Position numbers and translations under genes: made by a program
Shown: piece by piece, positions 12,563 through 24,228 of the stretch
Layout: every line of letters begins with the position of its first letter
Numbering within the stretch: the stretch's first letter is position 1
DNA from: Phalacrocorax aristotelis
Taxonomy: Eukaryota > Chordata > Aves > Suliformes > Phalacrocoracidae
Length of the DNA: 64,000 bases
Direction of reading: 5' to 3'
NCBI RefSeq assembly: GCF_949628215.1
Contig: NC_134310.1
Location: 10,615,401-10,679,400 of the forward strand
The notes under the pieces: generated by a model
What the model was told of the DNA's origin: nothing
What the model saw: the letters and a program-made list of their open reading frames with translations, nothing else
The model's database searches: none

Positions 12563-13930
12563 TGTGGTGGGTTGACCTTGGCTGGACCCAGGTGCCACCA
12601 AGCTGCTCTACCACTCCCCTCCTCAGCAGGACAGGGCAGGGGGAGAAAGAGAGATGGGAAAAAAATGTCATGGGCCAAGGTAAAGGCAGTTTAATAAAAG
12701 CAAAGGCTGCACACGGAAGCAAAAGGAAAACAAAGATTTTGTTCGCTACTTCCCATCAGCAGGCAACGTCCAGCCACTTCCCAGGAAGCAGGGCTTCAGT
12801 ATGTGTAGCAGTTGCTCCAGAAGACAAATGTAAATAACAAGTGCCCTCCCTTCCTCCTCCTTTCTCTTAGCTTTTATTGCTGAACAGACATCATATGGTA
12901 TGGAATATCGTAGGAGACCAACTGGAAGAACAAGCAATCTAACACCAAGGCCAACTTGTAACCCTCTGGAACAAAGAACTGTTTGAACCATGTGAGCTTT
13001 GCAAAACATAATCTGGTGGTCAGAGGAGGGAACTGAGAGATAAGGAAGCATTTTTTAACTGAGACACTGATAAAAGGGAACATTTCCCCCAGAAGATGCC
13101 GAAAGCTGAGTGATAAAGTGTGAAGTCAGTCAAAACTACAGTAACTAGGGAAAAGGTAAAAGCGGCAGGGGGAGATCGTGACCACCAACTCAATTCAGGA
13201 CTGAGAAGACTTGTCCCCCCACTCCTGTAAGGAGCATGCATGCTAATTTACATATCTAGCAAGGCTAATTAAAATAGAGCTAACCAATTAGCAAGAGACT
13301 CCATAAGGGAACAGGGGGTGGAGATCCCTTGAGCCTTTCCAAGGAATGTCTCAAACACTTGCAAGACACAAAAACCCTGAAACGGAACTACCACCGTGGC
13401 AGAGGGGCAGTCCATAGTGACTGGTGGACATAAAAGGGGAAGGCAAGTGCCACTGGGGAGAACTTCTGGACGAGTACTCCTACAGACCAGAGACCCCTGT
13501 TGGCTGGACAATGCTGGAACCCAGACCGTTGACCTCTCTCTCTCTCCCCTCCCCCCTCCCCTCTCCCCCTCTTTCTTTCATTCTTTCACCCTTTCTTAGA
13601 AGTAACACAAGGCTTGGGACAACTAAGTAACACAAGGCTTGAACTAATTAGGCAACGCAAGGCTTAAGCTGAGAACTAACTTTTACGACATTGTTGGGCT
13701 CCTGTCAATACAATTACGATTATACACACTAAAAGTAATGTTTGTGTATGGATCTTGAGTGTTGTTTCACCTTAATTCACACCAAGAGGATCGGCGAATC
13801 TGAGTCACCTCTCTCTCCTTCTCTGTCGGGACATGACAAATATCCCTTTGGTCAGTTTTGGTTAGCTGTCTTGATTGTCCCCTCCCAAACTCTTGCCCAC
13901 CCCCAGCCTATTGGCCTTTGGGGGTGAGGG
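12563..13930 (-). repeat. Antisense LTR (subtype with GGTTGACCTTGGCTGG end), split by another LTR
   Basis: The minus-strand LTR has its terminal TG at 12,563. It runs to 12,908, is interrupted by a 930-bp LTR, and resumes at 13,844 with the U3 motif CCCTTTGGTCAG. The same junction is unbroken in the LTR around 15,630 (ATATGGAATATCCCTTTGG), which shows the insertion cleanly. The right end is not clear, because sequence of another LTR takes over near 13,935. Confidence 0.7.
12909..13838 (+). repeat. 930-bp LTR inserted in an older LTR, 5-bp duplication AATAT
   Basis: The insert is flanked by AATAT at 12,904-12,908 and AATAT at 13,839-13,843. The right end is ACATGACA. The left end starts CGTAGG, which fits a TG start decayed by one transition. 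It contains a TATA-like ATAAAAGG near 13,430, a pyrimidine-rich block near 13,530-13,595 and three imperfect ~25-bp repeats of AACACAAGGCTTG at 13,600-13,666. I do not recognise the family; the length and U5-like end suggest a retroviral LTR. Confidence 0.75.
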
Positions 13931-13934
13931 GGGG

Positions 13935-14567
13935 TGTTGGATCCCACATCTTCCCCCCTCCCTCCCAGCTTTTTCCAGGTTCAACTTCATTCCTTCATTC
14001 CCAACTCTTCTACCTCCTCCCTCTGGCTCCCGGCCCCGCCTTGGAATGGGGGGTGATGGTCAGTTCATAACACTTAATCTCTGCCACTCCTTCCTCTTCA
14101 CACTTTTCCCCTGGTCCAGCATGGCTCCTCTCCACAGGCTGCAGTCCTTCAGGAAAAAAACCTGCTCCATTGTGGTTCCCCCACAGGCCACAGTTTCTGC
14201 TAGAAAACCTGCTCTAGCACAGCCTCTCCCCAGGCTGCAGGAGAATCTCTGCTCTGGTGTCCAGAGCACCTCTTCCCCCTCCTTCTTCACCAACCTTGGT
14301 GTCTGCAGGATTATTTCTCACACTTTTTCCCCCCCTGCTTTTCTCTCACAGACACTGCTGTGCAGTGGTTTTATCCTTTCTTAAATATGTTTTCACAGAG
14401 GTGCCACTAGCTTTGCTGATTGGGTCAGCTTTCGCATGTGGTGGGTCCATTACTGAGCCAGTTGGTACTGGCTCTGTCTGGCACAGGGGCAGCCCCTGGT
14501 CTCTTCTTGCAGAGGCCACCCCTGCAGCTGTCCCAGTATCAAAACCTTGCCACATAAAGCCAATACA
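13935..14567 (-). repeat. LTR fragment of the 60,641-61,355 family
   Basis: Minus-strand LTR-like sequence shares several blocks with 60,780-61,355: GGTTCAACTTCA, a Ctg-rich U3 with repeated CAGG motifs, TTAAATATGTTT, and the same right end (CAATACA). It lacks the left part of that LTR, so it is truncated. Confidence 0.6.
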
Positions 14568-14916
14568 GAAATACATTAAAAAACACAACAAATAAACTAC
14601 AATGGTGGAATAACAATGCTGAGTGCATTTACTGAGACAGAGAGAGGAGAAAGGAGAAACTTTCTGAGAAGAGTTACTGAAAGCTTAATTTTGAATATGA
14701 TATCGTTGTGATACCAAAATTCTCAGTTTTGTCGTTCTAAAATAAACTCAGCACTCCATGTAGCACAGGATACGTCACAATGAAGGAGACACCATTTCTA
14801 CATAACAGTACCACTGTAATCTAATTCCTATTAACATTCCTGTCTCTGACAGCAGCTCTTCTGGTTTTAACTGCATGAGCCTACCATACGTAGAGCATAG
14901 TTTAAACCATAAACCA
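14568..14916. other. Unique noncoding sequence
   Basis: No repeat or gene is seen. Confidence 0.45.
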
Positions 14917-15290
14917 TGTCGTGGTTTAGCCCCAGTTAGCAACTAAGCACCATACAGCCATTCGCTCACTCCCCCCACCAGTGGGACGGGGGAGAGAATT
15001 GGAAGAGTACAAGTGAGAAAAGTCATGGGTTGAGATAAGAACAGTTTAATAAGTAAAATAAAGCAGTAATAGTAATAATAAAAATAAAAATAATAATATA
15101 ATGAAAAGGAAAATAATGAGAGAGAGAGAAGTGAAACCTGGGGGGTGAAGAAAACCCAAACAAACAACAAGCAATGCAACTGCTCACCACCCGCTGACCA
15201 ACGCAGCCAGTCCCCGAGCCACAATTGCTGCTTCTCCCAGTCAGCTCCCCCCAGTTAATATACTGGTCATGACATCATATGATATGGAAG
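14917..15290 (-). repeat. Class III LTR, U5 to mid-U3 part
   Basis: The minus-strand LTR starts TGTCGTGG at its 3' terminus and holds the AT-rich repeat tract, but stops at GATATGGAA, halfway through U3, where a second LTR begins. The 15,874-16,000 piece may be its missing outer end. Confidence 0.75.
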
Positions 15291-15873
15291 TCATGGTTCA
15301 GCCTCAGTTGGCAACTAAACACCATGCAGCTGCTCGCTCACTGCCCCCACCCTGTGGGATGGGGGAGGGAATCGGAAGAGCAAAAGAACTTGTGGGTTGA
15401 GATAAGCACAGTTTAATAATTACAATAAAATAATAATTATAATAATAATGATGATGATAATAACAATAATGATAATATAATAAAATGGAAAAGGAAAAAT
15501 AACAGAAACATGACCGATACAACCACTCACCACCTGCCGACCGACACTGCCCGTCCCCGAGCCACGATTGCTTCCCTCCTCCCCTGGCCAGCCCCTCCCA
15601 GTTAACATACTGGGCATGACATTACATGATATGGAATATCCCTTTGGCCAGTTTGAATCTGCTCTCTTAGCTGTGCCCCCTCCCCTCCTGGCTTCTTGTG
15701 CACCCGGCAGAGCATGGGAAGCTAGAAAAGTCCTTGACTAATACAAGCACTACACAGCAACAACAAAAACATCTGTGTGTTATCTCAACATTGTTTTCAT
15801 ACTACGTCCAAAGCACAGCACTATGCCAGCTAGAGTGAAGAAAATTAACTCTATCCCAGCTAAAACCATGACA
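15291..15873 (-). repeat. Class III LTR, nearly complete, joined inside another LTR
   Basis: This LTR runs from TCATGGTTCAGCC (first bases lost) to CTAAAACCATGACA. It has an AAT/ATG-rich tract at 15,425-15,480 and the U3 motif CCCTTTGGCCAG. It is antisense, like its neighbours. Confidence 0.8.
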
Positions 15874-16000
15874 AAGCACTACCTAGCAACAACTAAAACA
15901 TCAGTGTGTTATCACCATTATTCTGGTACTACGTCCAAAGCACAGCACTGTACCAACTGCAGTGAAGAAAATTAACTCTATCCCAGCCAAAACCATCACA
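15874..16000 (-). repeat. U3 tip of a class III LTR
   Basis: The fragment repeats the outer U3 seen at 15,750-15,873 (CAACAACTAAAACATC, AGCACAGCACT, ATCCCAGCCAAAACCAT) and ends CATCACA. It is most simply the outer end of the 14,917 LTR after insertion or unequal exchange. Confidence 0.7.
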
Positions 16001-16796
16001 TGGTTAAAGCATTCAACACAGTGCCCTCTACAGGGCTGATAAAATCTTACTTTGTCTTGAATGAACAAGATAATTTAAAAATTTCTAGGTATGATATGGA
16101 GCAACAGTTACTATTAACAGATGCATCAGGAAGTCTGAAACTCATTGAAGGAGTGAGAGTTTGGGTAACAAGTACTCCAACTACAGGACTTGCTATGCTT
16201 ATAGTCAGTTAAATGCTCAAATGCTTTTTTACCATTAGGATGAAGATATTCTCATTTCATAATGTATATCATAAAATATTGATTTTTATGACAGCAACAT
16301 ATAAATGCCTGAAGATAAAGACAACCATGTCCTATATTTTACAGAAGCAAAAAAAACATGGTACATCCATCTTGTCTTAACTACTTATGTAGCCTCTCTC
16401 ACTGTAGCAAGTCAGAGTCATACCCCCCGTTGTGCATTAGCACTGTACTGTTTCTAGATAAACAAGTGAAGTAAAGGGAGAGTAAGTGAATACCCTGTAA
16501 TAGCACAAAAAAATACAGGCAAATACTACTCCCAAGGAGACTAGCCTTTCTCTCTCCTTTGATCTGTCACATAATCAAGAAGCTGAAAGCAAAACAGGAT
16601 CCACCCATTTAATTTCTAGTGGGAAAAGTATTGACAGTACTTCCAATAAAATTGTCACTAATTGCCAACTCAGGATTCAGCATCCACCCTGTATTATTCC
16701 CATTTATGAAAGATTCTCAGTTACTGTTTCCATTGACAACAAAGTCAGATTCAGTAATTGGAGAGACATACTGATACGTGACACCGTCTTTAAAGC
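16001..16796. other. Unique noncoding sequence
   Basis: No repeat or gene recognised up to the abrupt start of class III pol. Confidence 0.5.
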
Positions 16797-18259
16797 AGCG
16801 AAGCGGTATGCCACAACTGAAATCGCTAATGTGTTTTTCTCTATTCATTTGGCGGCAGAGTGCAGGCCACAGTTTGCTTTCACTTGGAGGGGCGTCCAGT
16901 ACACCTGGAATCGACTGCCCCAGGGGTGGAAACACAGCCCTACCATTTGTCATGGACTGATCCATAATGCACTGGAACCGGGTGGAGGTCCCGGACACCT
17001 ACAATACATTGATGACATCATTGTGTGGGGCAACACAGCAGAAGAAGCTTTTGAGAAAGGAAAGAAAATAGTCCAAATCCTTCTGAAGGCCGGTTTTGCC
17101 ATAAAACACAGCAAGGTCAAGGGACCTGCACAGGAGATCCAGTTTTTAGGGATAAAGCGGCAAGATGGACATCGTCAGATCCCAATGGATGTGATCATCA
17201 AAATAGCAGCCATGTCTCCACCAACTAGCAAAAAGGAAACACAAGCTTTCTTGGGCATTGTGGGTTTTTGGAGAATGCATATTCCAGATTACAGTCTGAT
17301 CGTAAGCCCTCTCTATCAAGTGACCCAGAAGAAGAACGATTTCAAATGGGGCCCTGCGCAACAACAGGCCTTTGAACAAATTAAACAGGACATAGACTGA
17401 AGTTGCTCAGCTGGATCTGGACTGGCAGCGTAAGGGTGAACTATTTCTAGCTCGGTGGGCCCCTGACACCTCAGGCCATCAAGGGAGAGATGCAACATAC
17501 AGATGGGATCGTGATCGAGGGGTGGACTTGACCATGGACGCTACTGCACAGGCTATCCATGAATGTGAAACATGCGTTGCAATCAAGCAAGCAAAGTGTG
17601 TGAAGCCTCTGTGGTATGGAGGATGATGGCTGAAATGTAAATATGGGGAGGCCTGGCAAATTGACTATATCACACTCCCACAAACCTGACAAGGCAAGCA
17701 CCATGTGCTTACAGTGGTGGAAGCAACCACCAGCTGGCTGGAAACATATCCTGTGCCCCATGCCACCGCCTGGAACTCTGTCCTTGAAAATAAAGCCCTG
17801 TGGCGACATGGCACCCCAGAAAGAATGGAGTTAGACAATAGGACTCATTTCCGAAACAACCTCATAGACAGCGGGGCCAAAGAACATGGTATTGAGTGGG
17901 TGTATCACATCCCCTATCACGCACCAGCCTCTGGAAAAATCGAACAATTCACTGGACTGTTAAAGACTACACTGAGAGCAATGGGTGGCAGGACATTTAA
18001 GCACTGGGATGCACATTTAGCAAAAGCCACCTGGTTAATCAACATGAGGGTTTCTGCCAATCGAGCTGGCCCTGGCCAATCAGAACTTTTACGTACTGTG
18101 GAGGAGGATAAAGTCCCTGTAGTGTACGTAAAAAATATGCTGGGGAAAACAGTATGGGTTATTCCTGCCTCGGGCAAAAGGAAACCCATTCGTGGGATTG
18201 CTTTTGCTTGAGGACCTGGGTGCACTTGGTGGGTGGTGTGGGAGGACGGAGGAGTCTGA
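16797..18259 (+). pseudogene. Class III ERV copy C: pol with internal deletion
   Basis: Pol begins abruptly within RT (KRYATTEIAN-like region), reads through LPQGWKHSP and YIDDI to 17,398, then jumps to the connection before integrase; RNase H is missing. The integrase part has HQGRD near 17,480 and CETC near 17,570, then WQIDY, LDNRTHF and GKIEQF. The middle motif is altered from SDNGTHF, and stop codons at about 17,623 and 17,688 break the frame. The natural pol end is the TGA at 18,257. Compared with copy A, at least 1 kb is deleted. Confidence 0.88.
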
Positions 18260-18301
18260 TGTGTACCTCAAGGGGATTTGATTTTGGGTGAAAACAGCCA
18301 A

Positions 18302-18816
18302 TGTGATACCTGACACCGGCTTTGAAAGAACATACGGCCTCCTCTAATTGGAACAACACAGCTAAGTTTTAAAATACTTGGAATACTTTACGAATAAGAA
18401 TTTGCTATATGTGATATAGAATAAGCTAGTTTAGTATCAGTAAGAGTTGTGTAACCAAGGCAAAAATGAACTGAGCATGCCCAGAGACTGAGTTCAACCT
18501 GCGGAAGGAAGTGAGGAAGTGAGGAAGACTCTTGACGACCACCAGAGGACCCTGGAAGACCACCAATGAATATGAATGGGCATGCGTTAAGGACATTTTC
18601 ATATATTAATGAGTCCCAAGAATAGTATGAATATGATAATAATTTCATGGAAATCTAATGAATATGTATATTTTGATTGCATATGTCCCCTGTAGTAGAG
18701 CCACTCAGTGCATGCACCAGGTGGAGCGATCCCCTGTGCACCCGGCACCGCAATGCCTGCTTTCTAAAACTACAAATTGAGTTTTAGAGGGTTCTTATAT
18801 TTGCCGACTTATGGCA
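18302..18816 (+). repeat. Probable 5' LTR of gamma-like element D
   Basis: The segment lies between class III tail sequence and a PBS-like site at 18,824. Its 3' part (GAGCGATCCCCTGTGCACCCGG) matches U5-region sequence in the LTRs at 41,126-41,488 and 63,310-63,715. The left boundary at TGTGATACC is placed from the break in class III sequence and is approximate. Confidence 0.6.
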
Positions 18817-18823
18817 TTAGTTT

Positions 18824-18841
18824 TGGCACCCCAGATGGGAC
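18824..18841 (+). promoter_or_regulatory. Element D primer-binding site
   Basis: TGGCACCCCAGATGGGAC follows the LTR. Element G has the related TGGCGACCCAGGTGGGAC. I cannot name the tRNA with confidence; the first eight bases of the G site would fit some Arg tRNAs. Confidence 0.55.
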
Positions 18842-19980
18842 ACTGCTGCTGAATCTTGATGGATCTGTGGGATCGCAGGACCTCCAGCCAGCACTGAGGG
18901 ATTCTCAGGGAGAACCTCTGATCCCTGGACCAAAGAGCTCAAAGCAAGACCCCTGGTAAGTTATAAGGCAGTCTTTCAATTTGGTTTGGTTTGGTTGCCT
19001 GCCCATAAGACGCAGCAAAAGCTGCGCAGGGTTGGGCTAAAAAGGTACCTAAGGGGTTAGAGTCCTCAATTTGGTAATCCCAAATGAAAGTTTGGATGAC
19101 ACCCAGGTTTGGACCGGAGTGTGAGTCCCCAAAGTTTAAGGAGTGGGATAGAGTCCCACTTGTAAAATGTGTTCATCTGATTCGTGTCAATATGGAACTG
19201 TTTGTGCTTGTGTAACCGAGGGCCGTTCAATTGACTTGCTAACGGTCTGAATGGTTGGAATGTTGATTGGCGATTTGTTGCTAACAGTGGAAGCATCCTG
19301 ATACAAAGGAGAGTGCCAAGATGGGGGGGGGGCACAGGTCGGCCAGTGGTGATAACAGGGAACTTCTTGGCTCAGAAGGCGCTGAAGCATGGAAACTGGG
19401 GGAAGGGTAATTCCGGCAGGGGGAGATTGCGACCACCGACCCAATTCAGGACCAAAAAGACTTGCCCCCCCCCCAACCTGTAAAGAGCATGCGTGCTAAT
19501 CTACATGGCAAGCGTGGCTAATTTAACTACGGCTGACCAACGGCAAGTGGGATGCTTATCACTGACCAATGAGTGTAAACTTAGGCGTGTTTTTACTAAT
19601 TGTTATTAATTAAGTAACTGAATATAAACCCTGTAGTATTGTATGACGGTATGCACGTTAGGTGGAAGGATCCCCCGTGCATCCAGCGCTGCTTGCTTGT
19701 CTCTATTCAATAAATTGTAAACTTTAATTGAAATTCCGTTTAAGGCTAAATTAATTATAATACACTGAAAGGGGTTTGAGTCCCCAGTTTGGTTAATTGT
19801 CTTGATTGGTCTCTGAATTTTGGTTTGGTTATCAGAACTATAGATTTGTTTTTGTGTGTTCAGATCAGATAGTTGTTTTTGATAATAAAATTAATATAAT
19901 ACATACTGTATTATTATAATATAATAATACTATACTAATAATAATTTAATTTATTTAATTTTAATGAATTCTTTTTAACA
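18842..19980 (+). other. Element D leader, split by a solo LTR
   Basis: The leader shares blocks with element G (GGATCTGTGGGATCGCAGGA, GGTACCTAAGG, GAGTCCCACT, GGGGTTTGAGTCCCC). A 602-bp LTR interrupts it. An AT-rich tract at about 19,880-19,960 replaces the expected start of gag, so the N-terminus of Gag is missing. Confidence 0.7.
19161..19762 (+). repeat. Gamma-type solo LTR in D leader, 4-bp duplication CACT
   Basis: CACT at 19,157-19,160 and CACT at 19,763-19,766 flank the insert. Element G shows the unoccupied site (GAGTCCCACTGAAAG on its sense strand). The insert has a TATA-like ATATAAACC near 19,623, AATAAA near 19,709 and the CAGGGGGAGAT block shared with 63,310-63,715. The 3' end reads ...ATAATA rather than ...CA, so the exact edge may have decayed. 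Confidence 0.78.
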
Positions 19981-21366
19981 TTGGTGTTAAGAAATTTATT
20001 CCCCATTTCAGAGTATAATAATACTATATTACAGTTAATGTTGTTTTGTAGAAGAGAAGGAAAATGGGATGAGGTATTGTATGCTGATATGTTCTTTACT
20101 TTAAGACAGCATCCTGAGTGGCAAAAGAAACGTGGAATCAATTTGGCCCTGAATGATTCTCTGGTGTTGGCATTAGAAAAGGATAAGCAAGAGAGAGATA
20201 AAGGGAAAACATTAAAGAGGTGCTGTTCGGCATGCAGTACTGGACAGAGATGTTTAAAGCTGACTCAGAATGAACAGGAGGAGGATGTAGAGATCTTAGT
20301 GGCCCCAAGGTTAAGGCATGGGCTACCTCAAAATCGTGGGTCTGAACCATCCAGGGCAGAGGGATTGGACAATGAGTCAGAGGGAAGTGTTTCAAGAATA
20401 ACTCCGGTGGCGGAGAAAACTCGCAGCCAGCAGGGAGCTGCATTGCAAGCTCCCCTGAGACAAGCAGTTGGGAATGATGGTCCAGTCATGGTGAAAGTGC
20501 CTTTTTCAATCGCAGACCTAAATAACTGGAAAATAGCTGCCAGTAGCTATAGGGATGATCCTGATCGTGTGGCTAATACTTTTGAGATGATGATTAAAAC
20601 TCAGGACCCAGATTGGAAGGGTATTGAAGCTGTCATGCAAGTATTATTTGATAGTACAGAAAGGGAAATGATTTGTAAAGCTGCAAGAACCCAGGCTGAG
20701 GCTCAGATGGCATCAGGGGTATTGCAAGGACGGTTAGAACAACACTTTCCCTTAGTAGATCCTGACTGGGACCCTAATGATAATGGAGATAAATTGTTAT
20801 TAGAGCAATATCAGAGCTTGGTTTTGTTCAGTATAAGAAATGCTATACCGAAAGCCATAAATTGGTCAAAATTATATGAAATCAAGCAAGATAGAAGAGT
20901 CTCTGACTGATTTCCTAAATAAATTGAAGCTGCCTGGAAGTACATGACCCTTGATCCCAAGTCAGAAGAAGGGAGAGGCCAGTTAGTGACTTTGTTTACT
21001 GGGCAGTCTGCTGATGATATATGGAGAAAGTTGCAAAAGATTCAGGGAGCAGATGCTAGAGACTTGGAAAAATTGTTGGATAGGGCTTAGGTGGTTTATA
21101 GAAACAGGGATCAGCAGAAAGAAAAGGGGAATGCCAGACTAATAGCTGCACTAGGGGGGACCTATGGTCCTCAGGGAGGACTTAGGGGTGGATTTAGAGG
21201 TGGTTACCAAGGAAGAGGACGTGGCAGAGGATTCCCAAAACCCCAAGTAGGAGAGACCCAGTGTGCTTATTGCAAACAGGCGGGGCACTGGAAGCGAGAA
21301 TATCCAGCTTTGCAGAAGTCTGAGGAATCAGACACTCCTGTGATGGCTATAGAAGCTAGGGACTGA
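19981..21366 (+). pseudogene. Gamma-like element D: gag, N-terminally truncated
   Basis: The first frame (19,981-20,910) starts in the matrix region (REGKWDEVLYADMFFTL) and continues into capsid, with VPFSIADLNNWK near 20,500 and later DPDWDPNDNGDK. A TGA at 20,908 and a later TAG interrupt the frame. The last part (21,091-21,366) has a glycine/arginine-rich stretch and one zinc-knuckle-like CAYCKQAGHWKREY, where the final cysteine is tyrosine. The structure resembles gammaretroviral Gag. The usual MGxxxS start is lost. Confidence 0.85.
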
Positions 21367-22852
21367 AGGAGACCGGAGGGATCTTCCCCAGCAGAGCCTC
21401 TGGTTAAGATTAAGCTGGGGAAAGATGAAACAGAGATAGAATGCTTAGTTGATACAGGGGCAACCTAATCAGTTTTAAATACAAAAAGGCATGAATTAGG
21501 ATATGATACTGTAAGAATTATTGGTGTGACAGAAAAGGCAGAGACACAGCCCTTCTTTAAACCTATAAAATTTAAAATTGGAAAGCAATGGGTAACACAT
21601 CAATTCCTGTATTTACCAGGTGTGCCAAAACCTCTGATAGGCCAAGATTTATTAGAAAAATTAGAACCTGAGATAAAAATTAAAAATGGGAAAGTGGAAG
21701 TAATAATCACAGACTCACAGGTTGGAAGGGACCTCAGGGATCATCTAGTCCAATGCCTGAGTCTAAATTTGTTCAAGCTTCAATATTGTTATTGCAGGAA
21801 ATTCAACAGGTGGAAAAGAAAATCCTGGCTGAAGTTGAAAATGCAGTGATATCCATTGCCTGGGCAGGAGAAGTTCCAGGAAGGTCCAAAAGAGTGGAAC
21901 CACTAAGACTTGACCTAAAACTAGGATCAGCGCCAGTAAGAATTAAACAATATCCTTTAAAACCAGAAGCAAGAATTGGCCTAGTACCAATAATTCAGAA
22001 ATTTTTGAAATACAAATTACTGGTAGAATGTGAGTCAATAAATCAGATAGTACAAGACATACATCCGGTGGTTGCAAATCTGTATACATTACTAACTGCC
22101 CTCACTAGTGAACAAGGCTGGTTTATAGTTTTAGATTTAAAAGATGCCTTTTTCTGCATGCCTCTTGATTCTGAAAGTCAGGGACTTTTTGCTTTTGAGT
22201 GGGAAAATCCTGAAACAGGGAGGAAGACCCAATACACCTGGACAGTGTTACCACAAGGATTCAAAAATAGTCCGACCATTTTTGGAAATCAATTAGCAAA
22301 AGAATTAGAATTGTGGAGACAAGACAATAAGAATGGGATAATGCTTCAGTATGTTGACAATATACTGTTAGCTGGAAAGTCCTGAGCAGAATGTCTGGAA
22401 CTGACAATCAGTTTATTAAATTTCCTTGGGCATAGTGGTCATTGAGTGTCAAAGGAAAAAGCTCAGATTGCACAAGAAACTGTAACATATTTGAGTTTTG
22501 AAATCCTGAAAGGACAGAGACAGTTAAGTAATGAGAGGAAAGAAGCTATTTGTCAACTTCCAGAAGCTCAAAATGTCCATGAACTGAGAACCTTTTTAGG
22601 AATGGTGGGGTGGTGTTGCTTGTGGATTGTTAATTATGGACTGATGGTGAAGCCCTTGTATGAACTACTGAAATCATGGAAGGGCCCCCTGCAATGGACA
22701 GATGAAAATCGGAATGCATACATTCAACTTAAAAGGGCCTTGATGAAAGCTCCAGCTTTAGGGCTGCCTAATTTAGAAAAGCCTTTTGAACTGTTCACCT
22801 ATGAAAGGCAAGCCGTAGCCCTTGGTGTTTTAGCCCAACTCTTAAGAGAATC
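21367..22852 (+). pseudogene. Gamma-like element D: protease and reverse transcriptase, truncated
   Basis: The protease keeps LVDTGAT near 21,450, but a TAA follows at once. RT begins about 21,840 and has VLDLKDAFFCMPL, LPQGFKNSPT and a damaged active site, YVDN instead of YVDD near 22,350. A TGA at about 22,383 and another at about 22,444 break it. A CR1 3' tail scrap (21,712-21,752) has been absorbed into the coding part. The element stops at a CR1 at 22,853, so RNase H, integrase, env and the 3' LTR are missing. Confidence 0.87.
21712..21752 (-). repeat. Tiny CR1 3'-end scrap inside element D
   Basis: The plus strand reads CACAGGTTGGAAGGGACC then TCATCTAGTCCAA, the reverse complement of the CR1 3' end also seen at 22,865-22,905 and 42,020-42,062. 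It lies inside an open stretch of element D. Confidence 0.8.
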
Positions 22853-23325
22853 CCAGAATCCCAGAATCCCAGGCTGGAAGGGACCTCAGGGATCATCTAG
22901 TCCAACCTTTCCAAGTAAGAGCACAGTCTAGACAAGATGGCCCAGCACCCTGTCCAGACGACTCTGGAAGGCGTCCAACGTGGCCGAGTCAACCACTTCC
23001 CTGGGGAGATTATTCCAATGGTTGACTGCCCTCACTGTGAAAAATTTTTCTCTCCTGTCCAGTCGGAATCTCCCCAAGAGCAACTTGTATCCATTCCCCC
23101 TTGTCCTCTCCATGTGACTCCTTGTAAAAAGGGAGTCTCCATCTTCTTTGTAACTACCCCTTAATTACTGGTACATGGTAATGAGATCCCTTCTAAGCCT
23201 CCTTTTCTCAAGGCTGAACAAACCCAGTTCTCCCAGCCTATCCTCGTATGGAGGCTTCCCAGTCCTTTGATCATCTTGGCGGCCCTTCTCTGGACCCCTT
23301 CCAGCCTGTCCACATCCTGTGCAGC
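22853..23325 (-). mobile_element. CR1 LINE 3' fragment
   Basis: Antisense CR1 3' end. Its terminal tail is three copies of the octamer AGAATCCC on the plus strand at 22,848-22,872. The body includes the typical block CTGCCCTCACTGTGAAAAA, the reverse complement of sequence near 29,760. It separates gamma element D from the tail of class III copy C. Confidence 0.9.
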
Positions 23326-23614
23326 GGTGAAGGAACAAGGACTGACTTCAGCATGCAACAATCTGACCCCACACACCGCACCTCTCTGAAAGACTCTTAC
23401 AATAGATGAAACCCAAAGTCATGGACTAAATGAACTCAATGGCCATTTCACAGGCATTTTACAGGGGTGGTCCATAGACTAGGGGAATGATAAATGAAAA
23501 TCTGTATATCCTGTTAAAGGATGAGAAGGTGGGTAGGGATTATGGAAATTGTACTGAACATGATGTGAATTGTACTGAGCATGATGTAAATGATATGGAA
23601 TAAGGGATGGATAC
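23326..23614 (+). other. Copy C 3' noncoding tail and polypurine tract
   Basis: The sequence matches copy A at about 2,870-3,162 (CATGGACTAAATGAACTCAA, ACAGGGGTGGTCCATAGACT) and ends with AATAAGGGATGGATAC. It is the internal 3' end of a class III element, so the LTR to its right is a 3' LTR for copy C. Confidence 0.85.
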
Positions 23615-24219
23615 TGTCATGGTTTTAGCTGGGATAGAGTTAATTTTCTTCACGCTAACTGGCATAGTGCTGTGCTTTGAAATTAGCATGAAAACAATGT
23701 TGAGATAACACACAGATGTTTGGGCTGTTGCTGGGTAGCGCTTGTACTAGTCAAGGACTTTTCTAGCTTCCCATGCTCTGCTGGGTGCAAAAGAAGCCGG
23801 GAGGGGAGGGGGCACAGCTAAGAGAGCGGATTCAAACTGGCCAAAGGGACATTCCATATCATGTAACGTCATGCCCAGTATGTTAACTGGGAAGAGCTGG
23901 CCGGGGGCGGAGGGAAGCAATCATGGCTCAGGGACGGGCAGCGTCGGTCGGCGGGTGGTGAGCGGTTGTATCGTTCGTGTTTCTGTGTTTTTTTTCCCTT
24001 TCCCTTCCTTTTCCATTTTATTATATTAACATTATTGCCATTATTATCATAATAATCATTATTATTATTATTTTATTGTAATCATAAAACTGTGCTTATC
24101 TCAACCCACAAGTTCTTTTGCTCGTCCAATTCTCTTCCCCATCCCACAGGGGTGGGGGGTGGGGGAGTGAGCGAGCAGCTGCGTGGTGTTCAGTTGTCAG
24201 CTGAGGCTGAACCATGACA
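23615..24219 (+). repeat. Class III LTR shared by copies C and E
   Basis: This 605-bp LTR has TGTCATGG and ACCATGACA ends. It has ATT-rich repeats at 24,020-24,075. It is preceded by a class III 3' tail and followed by a PBS and gag, so it serves as the 3' LTR of C and the 5' LTR of E. Confidence 0.92.
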
Positions 24220-24228
24220 GTCCATTTT

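Noticed and set aside
13530..13600. Pyrimidine-rich tract as a polypurine tract of a minus-strand element
   Set aside because: It lies in the middle of an LTR bounded by target duplications, so it cannot be an LTR-edge PPT.
14910..16006. AACCA before and TGGTT after the LTR stack as a target duplication
   Set aside because: They are reverse complements, not direct repeats.
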